A DNA stretch of 64,000 nt, from contig CAVVLP010000006.1 in the NCBI GenBank assembly GCA_963749115.1, positions 32,160-96,159 of the forward strand, in the 5' to 3' direction. Numbering within the stretch: the stretch's first letter is position 1; each line of letters starts with the position of its first letter. This stretch comes from SZUA-36 sp963749115 (GTDB lineage: Bacteria; Pseudomonadota; Gammaproteobacteria; Xanthomonadales; SZUA-36). The position numbers and the translations under genes were made by a program. Shown piece by piece: positions 16,190 through 25,861 of this stretch. A model generated the notes under the pieces. It saw nothing but the letters and a program-made list of their open reading frames with translations. It searched no databases and was not told the origin of the DNA.

Positions 16190-17755
16190 ATGCCTTCAAC
16201 AGAAAAGTACGCGCTGATTAGCGTTTCAGACAAAGCCGGCCTGGTGGATTTCGCCCGGCAATTACTGGGTCTTGGTTATAGTTTACTCAGTACCGGAGGC
16301 ACCCAAAAACTGCTGGACCAGGCAGGTATTGCAGTTACCGGTGTGAGTGAATTTACAGGATTTTCCGAAATCATGGATGGCCGGGTCAAAACCTTGCACC
16401 CGCGCATACATGGCGGAATCCTGGGCCGTGCCCAGGACGAAGCTGTCATGCAAGCCCAGGACATTCCGGCCATTGATCTTGTGATCGTCAATCTGTATCC
16501 GTTTGAATCGGTCACTGCAGATGAAAATTGCAGCCTCCGGGATGCCATCGAAAACATCGATATTGGCGGCCCTGCAATGGTACGCGCTGCGGCAAAAAAT
16601 CATACCCGTGTATCGGTTGTGGTTGACCCCGGTGATTATGTCGAAGTTGCTGACGAGTTGCATACGTTGGGCTCAGTGTCAGCGGGGAAACGATTTACGC
16701 TGGCCACCAAGGCGTTTGCCCACACGGCCCGTTATGACGGACTGGTTGCCGCCTATCTCAGTCGAAGAAGCGTTGATGGCGGGTTGACCCGTACCCTGCC
16801 TGGATACATCACACCACAGTTCCAAAGCAGACAGGAACTCCGTTATGGTGAAAACCCGCACCAGGCAGCTGGCTTTTATGTGGATTCCGGTGTCGAACCC
16901 AGCGGTATTGCTGCCGTCGAGCAACTCCAGGGCAAGGAGCTTTCCTACAACAACATCAACGATGCTGATGCTGCGCTTGAATGCGTCAACCAGTTCGGCC
17001 AGCAACCGGCCTGTGTCATCGTTAAACATGCCAATCCCTGTGGCGTCGCGCTTGGCGATAGTAACTTCGAGGCTTATCAGAACGCATTTGCGACTGATCC
17101 GGTTTCCAGTTTTGGTGGCATCATCGCCTTCAACCAACGGGTTGACGGCGAAGTCGCCACCGCAATCACGGAAAAGCAATTTGTCGAAGTTGTCATCGCA
17201 CCTGATTTCAGTGATCGCGCACTTCAGACATTCGCCAACAAGCCAAATGTTCGCCTGCTGCGTGGCAGCCGTCAGCAGCAAACTGCCCGGCATATGCATT
17301 ATCAGCGGGTATCGGGTGGCTTGCTGGTACAACAAAAAGACGCCGACCGCGTCAACAGAACGGATTGCACCTGTGTCAGTGATAGACAGCCAACGGAACA
17401 GGAATGGCTGGATATGTTGTTTGCCTGGAAAGTTGCACGGATGGCCAAGTCCAACGCCATTGTATATGCTGCCGGGGGTTGCACTCTCGGTGTGGGAGCC
17501 GGTCAGATGAGCCGTGTAGACTCCGCCCGTATCGCACGTTGGAAAGCTACAGACGCCGGACTCGATCTTGTTGGTGCAGTGATGGCGTCTGACGCATTTT
17601 TCCCGTTCAGAGATGGAATCGATACCGCTGCCGAGGCCGGTATCAAGGCCGTCATCCAACCGGGAGGTTCGATGCGTGATGATGAGGTTATCGACGCTGC
17701 CAATGAGCACGGGTTGGCAATGGTGTTTACCGGTGTGCGCCATTTCCGGCACTAA
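16190..17755 (+). CDS. purH: Bifunctional AICAR transformylase / IMP cyclohydrolase
   Basis: Catalyses the last two steps of IMP synthesis. 521 residues, normal length. The N-terminal MGS-like IMP cyclohydrolase domain (about 1-195) has ISVSDKAGL, LLSTGGTQ and DGRVKTLHPRIHGG. The C-terminal transformylase contains LRYGENPHQAA, the catalytic KHANPCGVA and FPFRDGID. It is intact. It is followed by a 167-base hairpin repeat and then purD, giving a purH-purD pair as in many gammaproteobacteria but split by the repeat. Confidence 0.97.
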   Translation: MPSTEKYALISVSDKAGLVDFARQLLGLGYSLLSTGGTQKLLDQAGIAVTGVSEFTGFSEIMDGRVKTLHPRIHGGILGRAQDEAVMQAQDIPAIDLVIVNLYPFESVTADENCSLRDAIENIDIGGPAMVRAAAKNHTRVSVVVDPGDYVEVADELHTLGSVSAGKRFTLATKAFAHTARYDGLVAAYLSRRSVDGGLTRTLPGYITPQFQSRQELRYGENPHQAAGFYVDSGVEPSGIAAVEQLQGKELSYNNINDADAALECVNQFGQQPACVIVKHANPCGVALGDSNFEAYQNAFATDPVSSFGGIIAFNQRVDGEVATAITEKQFVEVVIAPDFSDRALQTFANKPNVRLLRGSRQQQTARHMHYQRVSGGLLVQQKDADRVNRTDCTCVSDRQPTEQEWLDMLFAWKVARMAKSNAIVYAAGGCTLGVGAGQMSRVDSARIARWKATDAGLDLVGAVMASDAFFPFRDGIDTAAEAGIKAVIQPGGSMRDDEVIDAANEHGLAMVFTGVRHFRH

Positions 17756-17794
17756 TGAGTTTACTGTGAGCCGATTTGACCGCTCACAGATCAA

Positions 17795-17961
17795 CTAGGA
17801 GCCTGTCAGATTTAACATGATCTACTACGAAGAATCCGAGTTTGGCCAGATTTTCCATTCTTTTTCGTTTAATAGCGATGCTATTTGCCTCAAAAGACCG
17901 AAAAATCTGACTCAAATCGGTTTTTTCTCGCTACGATCGGTCAAACCCGACAGGCTCCTAG
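17795..17961. repeat. Hairpin MITE-like element with 13-bp terminal inverted repeats
   Basis: The element is bounded by CTAGGAGCCTGTC and its exact complement GACAGGCTCCTAG. The two arms are imperfect complements of each other along almost the whole length, and the centre is AATAGC-gat-GCTATT. The 167-base unit therefore folds into one long hairpin. It carries no open frame. Its terminal sequence CCGACAGGCTCCTAG recurs exactly at 58181-58195. This is the structure of a non-autonomous miniature element. The family is not known to me. Confidence 0.75.
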
Positions 17962-17999
17962 GTTAAAGAGCAGAATATTTCAGGATTTTGGGCCGTTCA

Positions 18000-19304
18000 A
18001 TGAAAGTACTAATTATCGGAAGTGGTGGCCGTGAACATGCACTGGCATGGCGGGTTGCACAATCAGCGCAGGTAGAGAACGTCTATGTTGCACCTGGCAA
18101 CGCGGGTAGCGCGCTCGAAGCAAACGTGGAGAACGTGGCATTGGCCATCGATGACATAGATGCCCTGATCGATTTTGCCCGGAAGCGGCATATCGGCTTG
18201 ACCATCGTCGGCCCCGAGGCACCATTGGTCGCGGGCATCGTTGACCGTTTTTCGGCAGCCGGTTTAGCCTGTTTCGGCCCCTCTGCTGCGGCTGCCCAGC
18301 TCGAAGGTTCAAAGGCCTTTGCCAAGGACTTCATGGCCCGTCACGGTATTCCCACCGCGGCCTATGGAAATTTCACCGATATCGATGAGGCGGTGGCCTT
18401 TATCCATCAACATGGCGCACCCATCGTTGTCAAGGCGGACGGTCTTGCTGCAGGTAAAGGGGTTATCATCGCCCACACCTTGGAAGAGGCGGAAACCGCA
18501 GTTAAAGACATGCTGGCAGATAACGTATTTGGTGAGGCCGGACATCGCGTAATCGTTGAGGAATTTCTTACCGGCGAGGAAGCCAGTTTCATCGTTATGG
18601 CGGATGGCGAGCATGTACTTCCACTGGCTACCAGCCAGGACCACAAGGCGCGGGATGAAGGTGATCTTGGCCCCAATACCGGCGGTATGGGTGCCTATTC
18701 ACCCGCACCGGTGATCAGTGATGAGTTGCATAAAACAGCCATGGAAACGGTTATTTATCCAACCATCCGGGGTATGGCCGCGCAAGGTATGCCTTTTACC
18801 GGCTTTCTGTACGCCGGCCTGATGGTTTCACCTGAAGGTGAAACCAAGGTCCTCGAATTTAACGTTCGTTTTGGCGATCCCGAAACCCAGCCTATCATGA
18901 TGCGCTTACAATCCGATCTGGCAGAACTTTGTCTTGCTGCTGTTAATGGAAAGCTTCACCAGGTGGATGTGGAATGGGATCCACGACCTGCCCTGGGTGT
19001 GGTCATGGCGGCAGGTGGCTATCCCGACAGTTATTCAAAAGGTCATCTGATTTCAGGTCTGGATGTCGCAAACCAGGTCGAAACCCGCGTTTTCCACGCC
19101 GGTACCGATTTGCTCAATGGCCAGATCGTTACCTCCGGCGGAAGGGTATTATGTGTTTGCGCAATGGCCGACACCGTACTTGATGCAGCGGCAGCGGCCT
19201 ATTCCGGTTGCGAAAAAATTTATTGGGATGGTGCCTTTTACAGACGTGATATCGGCTACCGTGCTATCGCGAGGGAACGGTCGGCAAGTGTTAGCGAGAC
19301 CTGA
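18000..19304 (+). CDS. purD: Phosphoribosylamine-glycine ligase
   Basis: ATP-grasp enzyme joining glycine to phosphoribosylamine in purine synthesis; 434 residues. It begins MKVLIIGSGGREHALAW, has GPEAPLVAGIVD, the ATP-grasp core VVKADGLAAGKGV, FLTGEEASF and NVRFGDPETQ. ATG 18000 is preferred over an in-frame TTG at 17988. The uvrD start follows after five bases. Confidence 0.97.
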   Translation: MKVLIIGSGGREHALAWRVAQSAQVENVYVAPGNAGSALEANVENVALAIDDIDALIDFARKRHIGLTIVGPEAPLVAGIVDRFSAAGLACFGPSAAAAQLEGSKAFAKDFMARHGIPTAAYGNFTDIDEAVAFIHQHGAPIVVKADGLAAGKGVIIAHTLEEAETAVKDMLADNVFGEAGHRVIVEEFLTGEEASFIVMADGEHVLPLATSQDHKARDEGDLGPNTGGMGAYSPAPVISDELHKTAMETVIYPTIRGMAAQGMPFTGFLYAGLMVSPEGETKVLEFNVRFGDPETQPIMMRLQSDLAELCLAAVNGKLHQVDVEWDPRPALGVVMAAGGYPDSYSKGHLISGLDVANQVETRVFHAGTDLLNGQIVTSGGRVLCVCAMADTVLDAAAAAYSGCEKIYWDGAFYRRDIGYRAIARERSASVSET

Positions 19305-19309
19305 AGAGC

Positions 19310-21496
19310 ATGGATGTATCCCACCTGCTTGAAGATCTGAACGAGGCGCAGCGAAAAGCAGTCACTACGGAGTCAAAACATACACTGGTGCTGGCCGGTG
19401 CCGGCAGTGGTAAAACACGCGTTCTGATACACCGCCTGGCCTGGTTGATACAGGTTGAACATGTATCACCCCTCAGCATCTTGGCAGTAACCTTTACCAA
19501 TAAGGCGGCTGGTGAAATGCGTGAACGCGCCCAGAGCCTGTTGCAGGTCTCCGCTCGTTCAATGTGGATTGGTACCTTTCACGGTATCGCCCACCGCCTG
19601 TTGCGCATGCACTGGGCTGAAGCCGGTCTGCCGGAGAATTTCCAGATAATTGACTCGGACGATCAGCACCGGATACTACGCCGCCTGATCAAGGAAGAGG
19701 GAATGGACGAAGCCCAATGGCCGGCGAAACAGGCTCAGTGGTACATCAATGCCCGCAAGGATGAAGGCCAGAGACCTGACGCTATCGAACATATGGGCAA
19801 CCCGATGACTGCCCAGTGGGTGCGAATCTACGAACTCTATCAGGCCAGTTGTGACCGGGCCGGGTTGGTTGATTTTGCAGACCTGCTGCTACGTGCGCAC
19901 GAATTGTGGTTGAATCATCCATCATTACTGGATCACTACCGCAATCGTCTGGGTCATCTGCTGGTAGATGAATTCCAGGACACCAACTCCATCCAGTATG
20001 CCTGGATACGTATGCTGGCCGGGGAGACTGGCCGTGTACTGGTGGTGGGTGATGATGATCAGTCCATTTATGGCTGGCGTGGTGCGCAAGTCGCAAATGT
20101 TCAACATTTTCAACGTGATTTTGCAGATGTTCAGGTTGTCAAACTGGAACAGAATTACCGTTCCAGCGGGAATATTCTCGAAGCAGCCAACGCCCTGATT
20201 GCCAATAATGAAGACAGGATGGGCAAAAAACTCTGGACAGCTGATGACAAGGGCGCACCCATCACACTTTACTCAGCATTCAATGAGCAGGACGAGGCCC
20301 GTTTTGTCGTTGAACAGATAGAGCAATGGCTGGGAAAAGGCCGCCGCGCCGATGAAGTGGCCATCGTGTACCGCACGACGGCGCAATCAAGGCTATTCGA
20401 GGAATACCTGCTCAAGGCAACCATTGCCTATCGTGTCTATGGCGGGCAACGCTTTTTCGAACGCGCTGAAATCAGGGATGCACTGGCCTACCTGCGTCTG
20501 ATCCAGAATCCGAATGACGACGCTGCCCTTGAGCGCGTCATCAACACCCCTGCCCGTGGCATTGGTCAGAAGACCCTCTCCATATTGCGTCTGCAGGCAC
20601 GAGAAAGCAGTTTACCCATGTGGCAGGCAGCACAGGAGTGCCTGCGGCAAAACCTGCTGCCTGCAAGGGCTCTCACTGCACTGAACGGCTTCATGAGCCT
20701 TATATCCAATATGCGGGAACGCATGGAAAACTGGACACTGGGTAACCAGGTGCAAGGTCTCATCGAAGATAGCCAGCTGGTTACCCACTACGAAAAAGAG
20801 CCTCGCGAAAAAATGGAATCGCGGATCGAAAACCTGCGCGAACTGGTCAATGCAGCGACTGCATTCGTATTGCCCGCGGAAGATGCAGATGCCGGTATGA
20901 ACGACCTGCAATCATTCCTGAGCCACGCATCATTGGAAGCGGGCGAAACGCAGGGAGAAGCCTGGGACGATTGTGTGCAACTGATGACACTGCACTCGGC
21001 CAAGGGTCTGGAATTTCCAATGGTATTTATCGTGGGCATGGAAGACGGTCTGTTCCCCCACCAACGCAGTGTTATGGAAGCCGGCGGACGTCTTGAGGAA
21101 GAACGCCGTCTTTGTTATGTGGGTATAACCCGTGCCCGTGAGCACCTGTGCCTCAGCCATGCCGAGGTCAGACGTATGTTCGGTTCGGAGAGCCATTGCC
21201 GGCCATCACGTTTTCTGAATGAAATTCCGTCCGAACTGATACAGGAAATCCGTCCGCGTATGCAGGCCCAACGGCCATGGGCCAGCCCGAGGGCTCCGGA
21301 ATATCCAAAACACGTTTCAGCTGACAATCAGGATTGGCCATTCCGCCTGGGAGAATCTGTCAACCACAAGAAATTTGGCAATGGCACGGTCATCAGTTTT
21401 GAAGGATCCGGCGAGCATGCCCGTGTACAGGTCAATTTCAACCGCGCAGGCGCCAAATGGCTGGTGTTGGCCTATGCAAACCTGAGCAACTCATGA
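19310..21496 (+). CDS. uvrD: DNA helicase II
   Basis: Superfamily 1A 3'-5' helicase of 728 residues for nucleotide-excision and mismatch repair. Walker A AGAGSGKTRVL (about 30-40), motif II DEFQDTN, motif III GDDDQSIYGWRGA, motif IV QNYRS and motif VI YVGITRARE are present. The C-terminal Tudor-like module seen in UvrD/PcrA that contacts RNA polymerase is recognisable at the end (NHKKFGNGTVISF). The stop overlaps the next gene's start (ATGA). Confidence 0.97.
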   Translation: MDVSHLLEDLNEAQRKAVTTESKHTLVLAGAGSGKTRVLIHRLAWLIQVEHVSPLSILAVTFTNKAAGEMRERAQSLLQVSARSMWIGTFHGIAHRLLRMHWAEAGLPENFQIIDSDDQHRILRRLIKEEGMDEAQWPAKQAQWYINARKDEGQRPDAIEHMGNPMTAQWVRIYELYQASCDRAGLVDFADLLLRAHELWLNHPSLLDHYRNRLGHLLVDEFQDTNSIQYAWIRMLAGETGRVLVVGDDDQSIYGWRGAQVANVQHFQRDFADVQVVKLEQNYRSSGNILEAANALIANNEDRMGKKLWTADDKGAPITLYSAFNEQDEARFVVEQIEQWLGKGRRADEVAIVYRTTAQSRLFEEYLLKATIAYRVYGGQRFFERAEIRDALAYLRLIQNPNDDAALERVINTPARGIGQKTLSILRLQARESSLPMWQAAQECLRQNLLPARALTALNGFMSLISNMRERMENWTLGNQVQGLIEDSQLVTHYEKEPREKMESRIENLRELVNAATAFVLPAEDADAGMNDLQSFLSHASLEAGETQGEAWDDCVQLMTLHSAKGLEFPMVFIVGMEDGLFPHQRSVMEAGGRLEEERRLCYVGITRAREHLCLSHAEVRRMFGSESHCRPSRFLNEIPSELIQEIRPRMQAQRPWASPRAPEYPKHVSADNQDWPFRLGESVNHKKFGNGTVISFEGSGEHARVQVNFNRAGAKWLVLAYANLSNS

Positions 21497-22374
21497 AAGC
21501 CACCCCGGTTAACATTCACCTGTCGTGGGGCACACTTGAGGGCCTGCACTGGGCCAGGCCCGGCGCGCCGAAGGTTTTGTGTCTCCATGGCTGGCTGGAC
21601 AACGCCGCATCCTTTGTTCCACTGGCACCCTTTCTGAAGGATTTTGATCTTTTAGCGCTCGATTTTGCCGGTCACGGTTTCTCCTCGCACCGACCGGAAA
21701 CCTCCCGCTATTATTTTACCGACTACCTGTTTGACATCGATGCGGCAATGGACGAACTGGGCTGGGATCAATGTCATTTCATCGGCCATTCGATGGGCGG
21801 CGGTGTAGCCAGCAGTTTTGCGGCGGCCTTGCCTGAACGTGTCAATCGCCTGGTGTTGCTGGATTCCCTGGGTGTATTGACGCTGCCCGCCAACCAGGCG
21901 GCACAGCAATTGCGCCTGTCAATGTTATCCGTCCGCAAATCCCGCAGCTTCCTGAGACCATACGAATCGGTTGAAGAAGCCATGCTCGCCCGTCAAAAAC
22001 ACTCACCGTTGACCGATGAGGCTGCGCGTCTGCTTTGTCAGCGCTCACTGGAACACACCGGTGATTACTATCAATGGCGTACCGACCCGCGTTTGAACTG
22101 GCGCTCGCCACAATTGTCGGGTGATGCACAAGCGCTGGACCTGCTCGCCGCAATCCGCTCACCGGCACTGGTGATAACCTCACCTGGAGTAATCGAATAC
22201 TTTGGTGAGGACATGGCGCAGAAACGTCTTTCAGCCATACCCGACTGCACGCATGTCAAGAATGATGGTCATCATCATTTTCACATGGAGCAAGCGGAGC
22301 AGGCAGGTATCTGCATCACTGAATTTTTACAACAACAGGATCAAAGCCAGGGGGCTCATCATGTCGACAGCTAA
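21493..22374 (+). CDS. Alpha/beta-fold hydrolase
   Basis: Hydrolase of 293 residues with an HGWLDN oxyanion-hole motif (about 32-37), nucleophile elbow GHSMGGG and a terminal histidine region GHHHFHME. Substrate is unknown. Motifs resemble the MhpC/2-hydroxymuconate-type and serine hydrolase-like group found downstream of uvrD in some gammaproteobacteria. Start ATG 21493 overlaps the uvrD stop. The gene overlaps pyrF by 14 bases, so the uvrD-hydrolase-pyrF unit is probably co-transcribed and translationally coupled. Confidence 0.85.
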   Translation: MKATPVNIHLSWGTLEGLHWARPGAPKVLCLHGWLDNAASFVPLAPFLKDFDLLALDFAGHGFSSHRPETSRYYFTDYLFDIDAAMDELGWDQCHFIGHSMGGGVASSFAAALPERVNRLVLLDSLGVLTLPANQAAQQLRLSMLSVRKSRSFLRPYESVEEAMLARQKHSPLTDEAARLLCQRSLEHTGDYYQWRTDPRLNWRSPQLSGDAQALDLLAAIRSPALVITSPGVIEYFGEDMAQKRLSAIPDCTHVKNDGHHHFHMEQAEQAGICITEFLQQQDQSQGAHHVDS

Positions 22375-23077
22375 CAAGCTTATTCCCAGCCGCGAACGAT
22401 TGATTTTTGCACTTGACGTAGCAAGCCTCGAAGACGCCCAGGCACTAATTTCCAATCTTGGTGATTCAGTTGAGTTTTATAAACTGGGTCTGGAAGTGTT
22501 TTTGTCCGGTCATTATTTTGAGCTGATGGCGGAACTCAAAGACAAGGGTAAAAAAGTATTTGCGGATCTAAAGCTATTTGATATTCCAGCGACCGTCGCT
22601 GCGGCCGTCCGGCAACTGGCCCTTCATGAAGTGGATTTCTGTACCGTGCACGGTAACGACAGCATGCTCAAAGCAGCCGCAGATGCCAAGGGCAGTATGC
22701 AAATACTTGCCGTGACCGCGCTGACCAGCCTCGACCAGGGTGATCTCGATGACCTCGGCTTCCAGTGCGATGCGCGGACACTGGTTTTGTCACGCGCAAG
22801 ACGGGCGCTGGCGCTTGGTTGTGACGGTGTGGTTTCATCCGGATTGGAAGTCAGCGCCCTTCGCGAACATGCTGACCCCCGCCTGATTACCGTCTGTCCC
22901 GGCATCCGGCCCATACATAATGACGATGACCAGCAACGCGTCATGACCCCTTACCAGGCTATTCGCGATGGCGCAGATTACCTCGTGGTCGGCAGACCTA
23001 TACGCGCTGCAAACGATCCCGCGTCAGCCGCAGAGGCGATTCAGGCAGACATTGCACGCGCGCTGTTGAAGCCCTGA
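22361..23077 (+). CDS. pyrF: Orotidine 5'-phosphate decarboxylase
   Basis: Decarboxylates OMP to UMP. 238 residues, class I. Motifs: LIFALDVAS at the N-terminus, the catalytic DLKLFDIPATV (Lys-Asp pairs), and the phosphate-binding end DYLVVGRPIRAA. Start ATG 22361 lies inside the end of the hydrolase gene. Followed by a small intergenic region with a promoter, a dyad and a terminator. Confidence 0.96.
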   Translation: MSTANKLIPSRERLIFALDVASLEDAQALISNLGDSVEFYKLGLEVFLSGHYFELMAELKDKGKKVFADLKLFDIPATVAAAVRQLALHEVDFCTVHGNDSMLKAAADAKGSMQILAVTALTSLDQGDLDDLGFQCDARTLVLSRARRALALGCDGVVSSGLEVSALREHADPRLITVCPGIRPIHNDDDQQRVMTPYQAIRDGADYLVVGRPIRAANDPASAAEAIQADIARALLKP

Positions 23078-23146
23078 TCGACGTTTAAACCTTTACTTTC
23101 CCGGCATATAGTCGTAAAAAGACTACCCGGGTTCGTTTTGTAGGTG

Positions 23147-23176
23147 TTGACAAATGTTAATGTTTAACATTACGAT
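23147..23176 (+). promoter_or_regulatory. Promoter with operator dyad in its spacer
   Basis: A consensus -35 TTGACA at 23147-23152 and a -10-like TACGAT at 23171-23176, 18 bases apart. The spacer holds the perfect inverted repeat TGTTAA-TGT-TTAACA (23155-23169). A repressor bound there would directly block polymerase. It faces the candidate small RNA and plsB. Confidence 0.55.
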
Positions 23177-23182
23177 ACCCAC

Positions 23183-23288
23183 CTAACTAATTAATAGAAT
23201 AATAATTTTTATTTTTATTCGATTAACCGATCCTCTCCGGCTCTGCCGGATTTTCCGGGCAGGCCACGTGCCTCGCCCGGATTTTTTA
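23183..23288 (+). ncRNA. Candidate small RNA between pyrF and plsB
   Basis: From the expected start about seven bases after the -10 box, a transcript of about 105 nt would run to the T6 tract at 23282-23287. It would have an AU-rich unstructured 5' half (TAATTAATAGAATAATAA), a small hairpin TCCGG/CCGGA at 23236-23250, and a strong terminator hairpin. No open frame of note is inside. This is the layout of an Hfq-type regulatory RNA. The alternative is a plsB leader with an attenuator. Confidence 0.4.
23255..23288 (+). terminator. Rho-independent terminator
   Basis: CCGGGC (23255-23260) pairs with GCCCGG (23275-23280), with an inner AGGC/GCCT extension, followed by ATTTTTT. It ends either the pyrF transcript or the candidate small RNA and lies 56 bases before plsB. 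Confidence 0.85.
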
Positions 23289-23343
23289 TGCGTGTTCAGA
23301 AATCCAAGTTAGAATAGTTTCACGACAGGCAAAACTTAGACCA

Positions 23344-25689
23344 ATGGCCAAGCAAAACGAAAATCTTGATTTGACCGACAAACTGAAACTACGCTGGTAC
23401 CTGATCCTGCGAAATATTCTGAATCTATGGGTCAAACCCCGTATCAAGGCGGACGCCGATGGAAATATCGGCAGTGACGGTGACAGGCCGGTCTGTTATG
23501 TCATGGATTCGTATGCATTGTCCTCCATATTGATTCTCGACAAGTACTGCGAACAACAGGGATTGGCCCGTCCCTTGTTACCGCCCGTCGGTATTGGGGA
23601 TTGTCCAAAGCGTTCTTATGCTGTGCTGAAACGGCTAAAGGGTATTTTGTTCCGCAGCCCGGACCCGCGTAGCCATTCCAAGATGTTGCAACTGATGGTC
23701 GAAAAGAGCTGGGCAAACCCGGAACTGGATATCCAACTGGTACCGGTGACCATACTGGTGGGTCAAAGACCCAGTAAAGAGAGTGGCTTAACCCGCGTCA
23801 TATTTACAGAAAACTGGGAAATCGGCGGGCGGCTTCGCCGGCTTTTCAACACGCTGGTCAACGGCCGTAAAACCTTTGTCCAATTCAGTCGCCCGATTTC
23901 CCTGAGGGACCTGGCTGCCGAAGGCCTGGACGCATCGGTCGCTTTAAGAAAGGTCTCCCGAATACTGCGGGTACATTTCAAACGTGTACGGACTGCTGCC
24001 ATCGGCCCGGATCTCTCGCATCGTCGCACCATGGTAGACCGTGTCGTCAATTCACCCACCGTTCGCGCAGCCACCGAAGAAGAGGCCCGCCGCTCTGGTA
24101 TTACAGATGACCAGGCCCGCCGCCAGGCCACAAAGTACGTACGTGAAATCGCAGCCAATTACTCCTACTCGGCGATAGCCATTGCAGAAATCCTGATCTC
24201 CTGGCTTTGGAATCGCATCTACAACGGTATCAAGGTCAATTATTTTGATGAGCTTCCACACAATGCACTGGGCCATGAAGTCATCTATGTACCCTGTCAT
24301 CGCAGCCATCTTGATTACGTACTGGTTTCCTACCTGGTCCATGAACACGGCTTTATTCCACCGCACATCGCTGCGGGTCTCAATCTGAATTTACCCCTCG
24401 TTGGTCCGCTCATGCGGCGTTGCGGTGCGTTCTTCCTGCGCAGGTCTTTCCGTTCCCAGAAACTTTACGCCACCGTTTTCTATGAATACCTCAGCTTGAT
24501 CCAGACCCAGGGTGTCTCGATCGAGTATTTTATCGAGGGTACCCGTAGCCGCACCGGCCGCCTGCTGCCACCCAAAGCCGGCATGTTGGCCATGTCAGTC
24601 AGGAGTTACCTGAATGCACCCGTCAGACCCATCATGTTTCAGCCGGTTTACATTGGCTATGAACGACTGGCGGAAGGTGATAGTTACACCACGGAATTGT
24701 CCGGAAAAGCCAAGCGAAAAGAAAAGTTTTCTGACCTTGGGAAAATTTTTGGAATAACCCGGCATAACTATGGCAAGGCACATGTCAGTCTCTGTGAACC
24801 CATATTCCTGGACGACTTGCTTAATCAACATGACCCGCAATGGCAGGAAACCATCCGCAGGGAAGCCAGGCGTCCCGACTGGCTAAACGCTGCCATAGAT
24901 GACCTTGGCCAGAAAATTATGACGAACATCAATGCCGGTGCCGATGTTAACCCGGTGAACCTGCTGGCACTGGCGCTGCTGGGCACACCACGGCATGCCA
25001 TGGGTGAGAAACAACTGGCGAGACAAATTGCTTTATACCTCACCCTGTTAGGCCAGAAACCGACACCTGAACGAGTGACGGTGACTCAAAAAAGCGCCGA
25101 AGAAATCATCGCATACGGCTTTGAAATGAAAATCCTGCAACGGCAGGAACATGTTCTGGGTGATATCATTTCGCTACAGCCAGATCGTGCCGTGAGCCTG
25201 ACTTTCTTCCGTAATAACATCGCTCACCTGATGGCATTACCTTCACTGGTTGCCTGTTGTTTCCTCGAACACCGTAGTTTCCTGATTGAGCACCTGCACA
25301 AATTCGCGATAATCATCCAGCCATTTCTGCAGACCGAGTTGTTCATACCCTGGAGTCAGCATCAGATCACCAGTGCCCTGGATGATTCCATAGAACAGCT
25401 TGTACAAAATGGCCTGCTGATCCGAAAGCCGGATGGGGAAACATTGTCACGGGTAAAAGACAAACCCGAATCGGTTCTACAGCTTAATGTCCTGGCGCAC
25501 AGTCTGTTACAAACAATATACCGTTACCTGATCACCATTTCAGTGTTAGCGAGATATGGGTCAGGCGTATTGAGCAGGGCTGAACTTGAGAATCTGTGTA
25601 TGCAAACGGCCCAGCGAATATCCATGCTGCATGAATTCAACGCGCCGGAGTTTTACGACAAGGCCCTGTTCAAGGCAGTTTATCGCTGA
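23344..25689 (+). CDS. plsB: Glycerol-3-phosphate acyltransferase (frameshifted near the end)
   Basis: Membrane-associated acyltransferase making lysophosphatidate, the first step of phospholipid synthesis. The uninterrupted frame has 781 residues; E. coli PlsB has 807. Acyltransferase blocks are seen: CHRSHLDYVL (HX4D), GAFFLRRSF, FIEGTRSRTGR and QPVYIGYER. The frame ends prematurely after FYDKALFK. Removing one A of AA at 25672-25673 lets it run on as LFRQFIAELRNTGYLS, matching the normal PlsB C-terminus. The truncation is therefore probably a sequence error. It has no close upstream gene; a terminator and candidate small RNA precede it. Confidence 0.93.
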   Translation: MAKQNENLDLTDKLKLRWYLILRNILNLWVKPRIKADADGNIGSDGDRPVCYVMDSYALSSILILDKYCEQQGLARPLLPPVGIGDCPKRSYAVLKRLKGILFRSPDPRSHSKMLQLMVEKSWANPELDIQLVPVTILVGQRPSKESGLTRVIFTENWEIGGRLRRLFNTLVNGRKTFVQFSRPISLRDLAAEGLDASVALRKVSRILRVHFKRVRTAAIGPDLSHRRTMVDRVVNSPTVRAATEEEARRSGITDDQARRQATKYVREIAANYSYSAIAIAEILISWLWNRIYNGIKVNYFDELPHNALGHEVIYVPCHRSHLDYVLVSYLVHEHGFIPPHIAAGLNLNLPLVGPLMRRCGAFFLRRSFRSQKLYATVFYEYLSLIQTQGVSIEYFIEGTRSRTGRLLPPKAGMLAMSVRSYLNAPVRPIMFQPVYIGYERLAEGDSYTTELSGKAKRKEKFSDLGKIFGITRHNYGKAHVSLCEPIFLDDLLNQHDPQWQETIRREARRPDWLNAAIDDLGQKIMTNINAGADVNPVNLLALALLGTPRHAMGEKQLARQIALYLTLLGQKPTPERVTVTQKSAEEIIAYGFEMKILQRQEHVLGDIISLQPDRAVSLTFFRNNIAHLMALPSLVACCFLEHRSFLIEHLHKFAIIIQPFLQTELFIPWSQHQITSALDDSIEQLVQNGLLIRKPDGETLSRVKDKPESVLQLNVLAHSLLQTIYRYLITISVLARYGSGVLSRAELENLCMQTAQRISMLHEFNAPEFYDKALFKAVYR

Positions 25690-25861
25690 GCTACGCAACA
25701 CGGGTTACCTGTCGACCAACCAGGACAATAAACTGGTATATGACGAACGTCTGGAACAGATCTCCCAAGACGCGAAATTTATTCTAGGCGAAGGAATTCG
25801 CCTGGAAATTGACCGCCAGACACCGGCTGCAGAAGTAGAAGATAGTCGGACTAGCAGGCCG
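25674..25861 (+). CDS. plsB: C-terminal tail of PlsB displaced by a frameshift
   Basis: Continuation of plsB in the next frame: about 50 residues (RQFIAELRNTGYLS to LGEGIRLEI) that correspond to the end of the enzyme. The open frame formally continues to 26035, but beyond about 25830 it no longer looks like PlsB and runs antisense to the DUF465 gene. Either the true stop is lost by a further indel or the tail is a lineage-specific extension. The end coordinate is approximate. Confidence 0.6.

Noticed and set aside
16679..17794. 371-codon minus-strand frame opposite purH
   Set aside because: Shadow of the intact purH gene, no recognisable domain.
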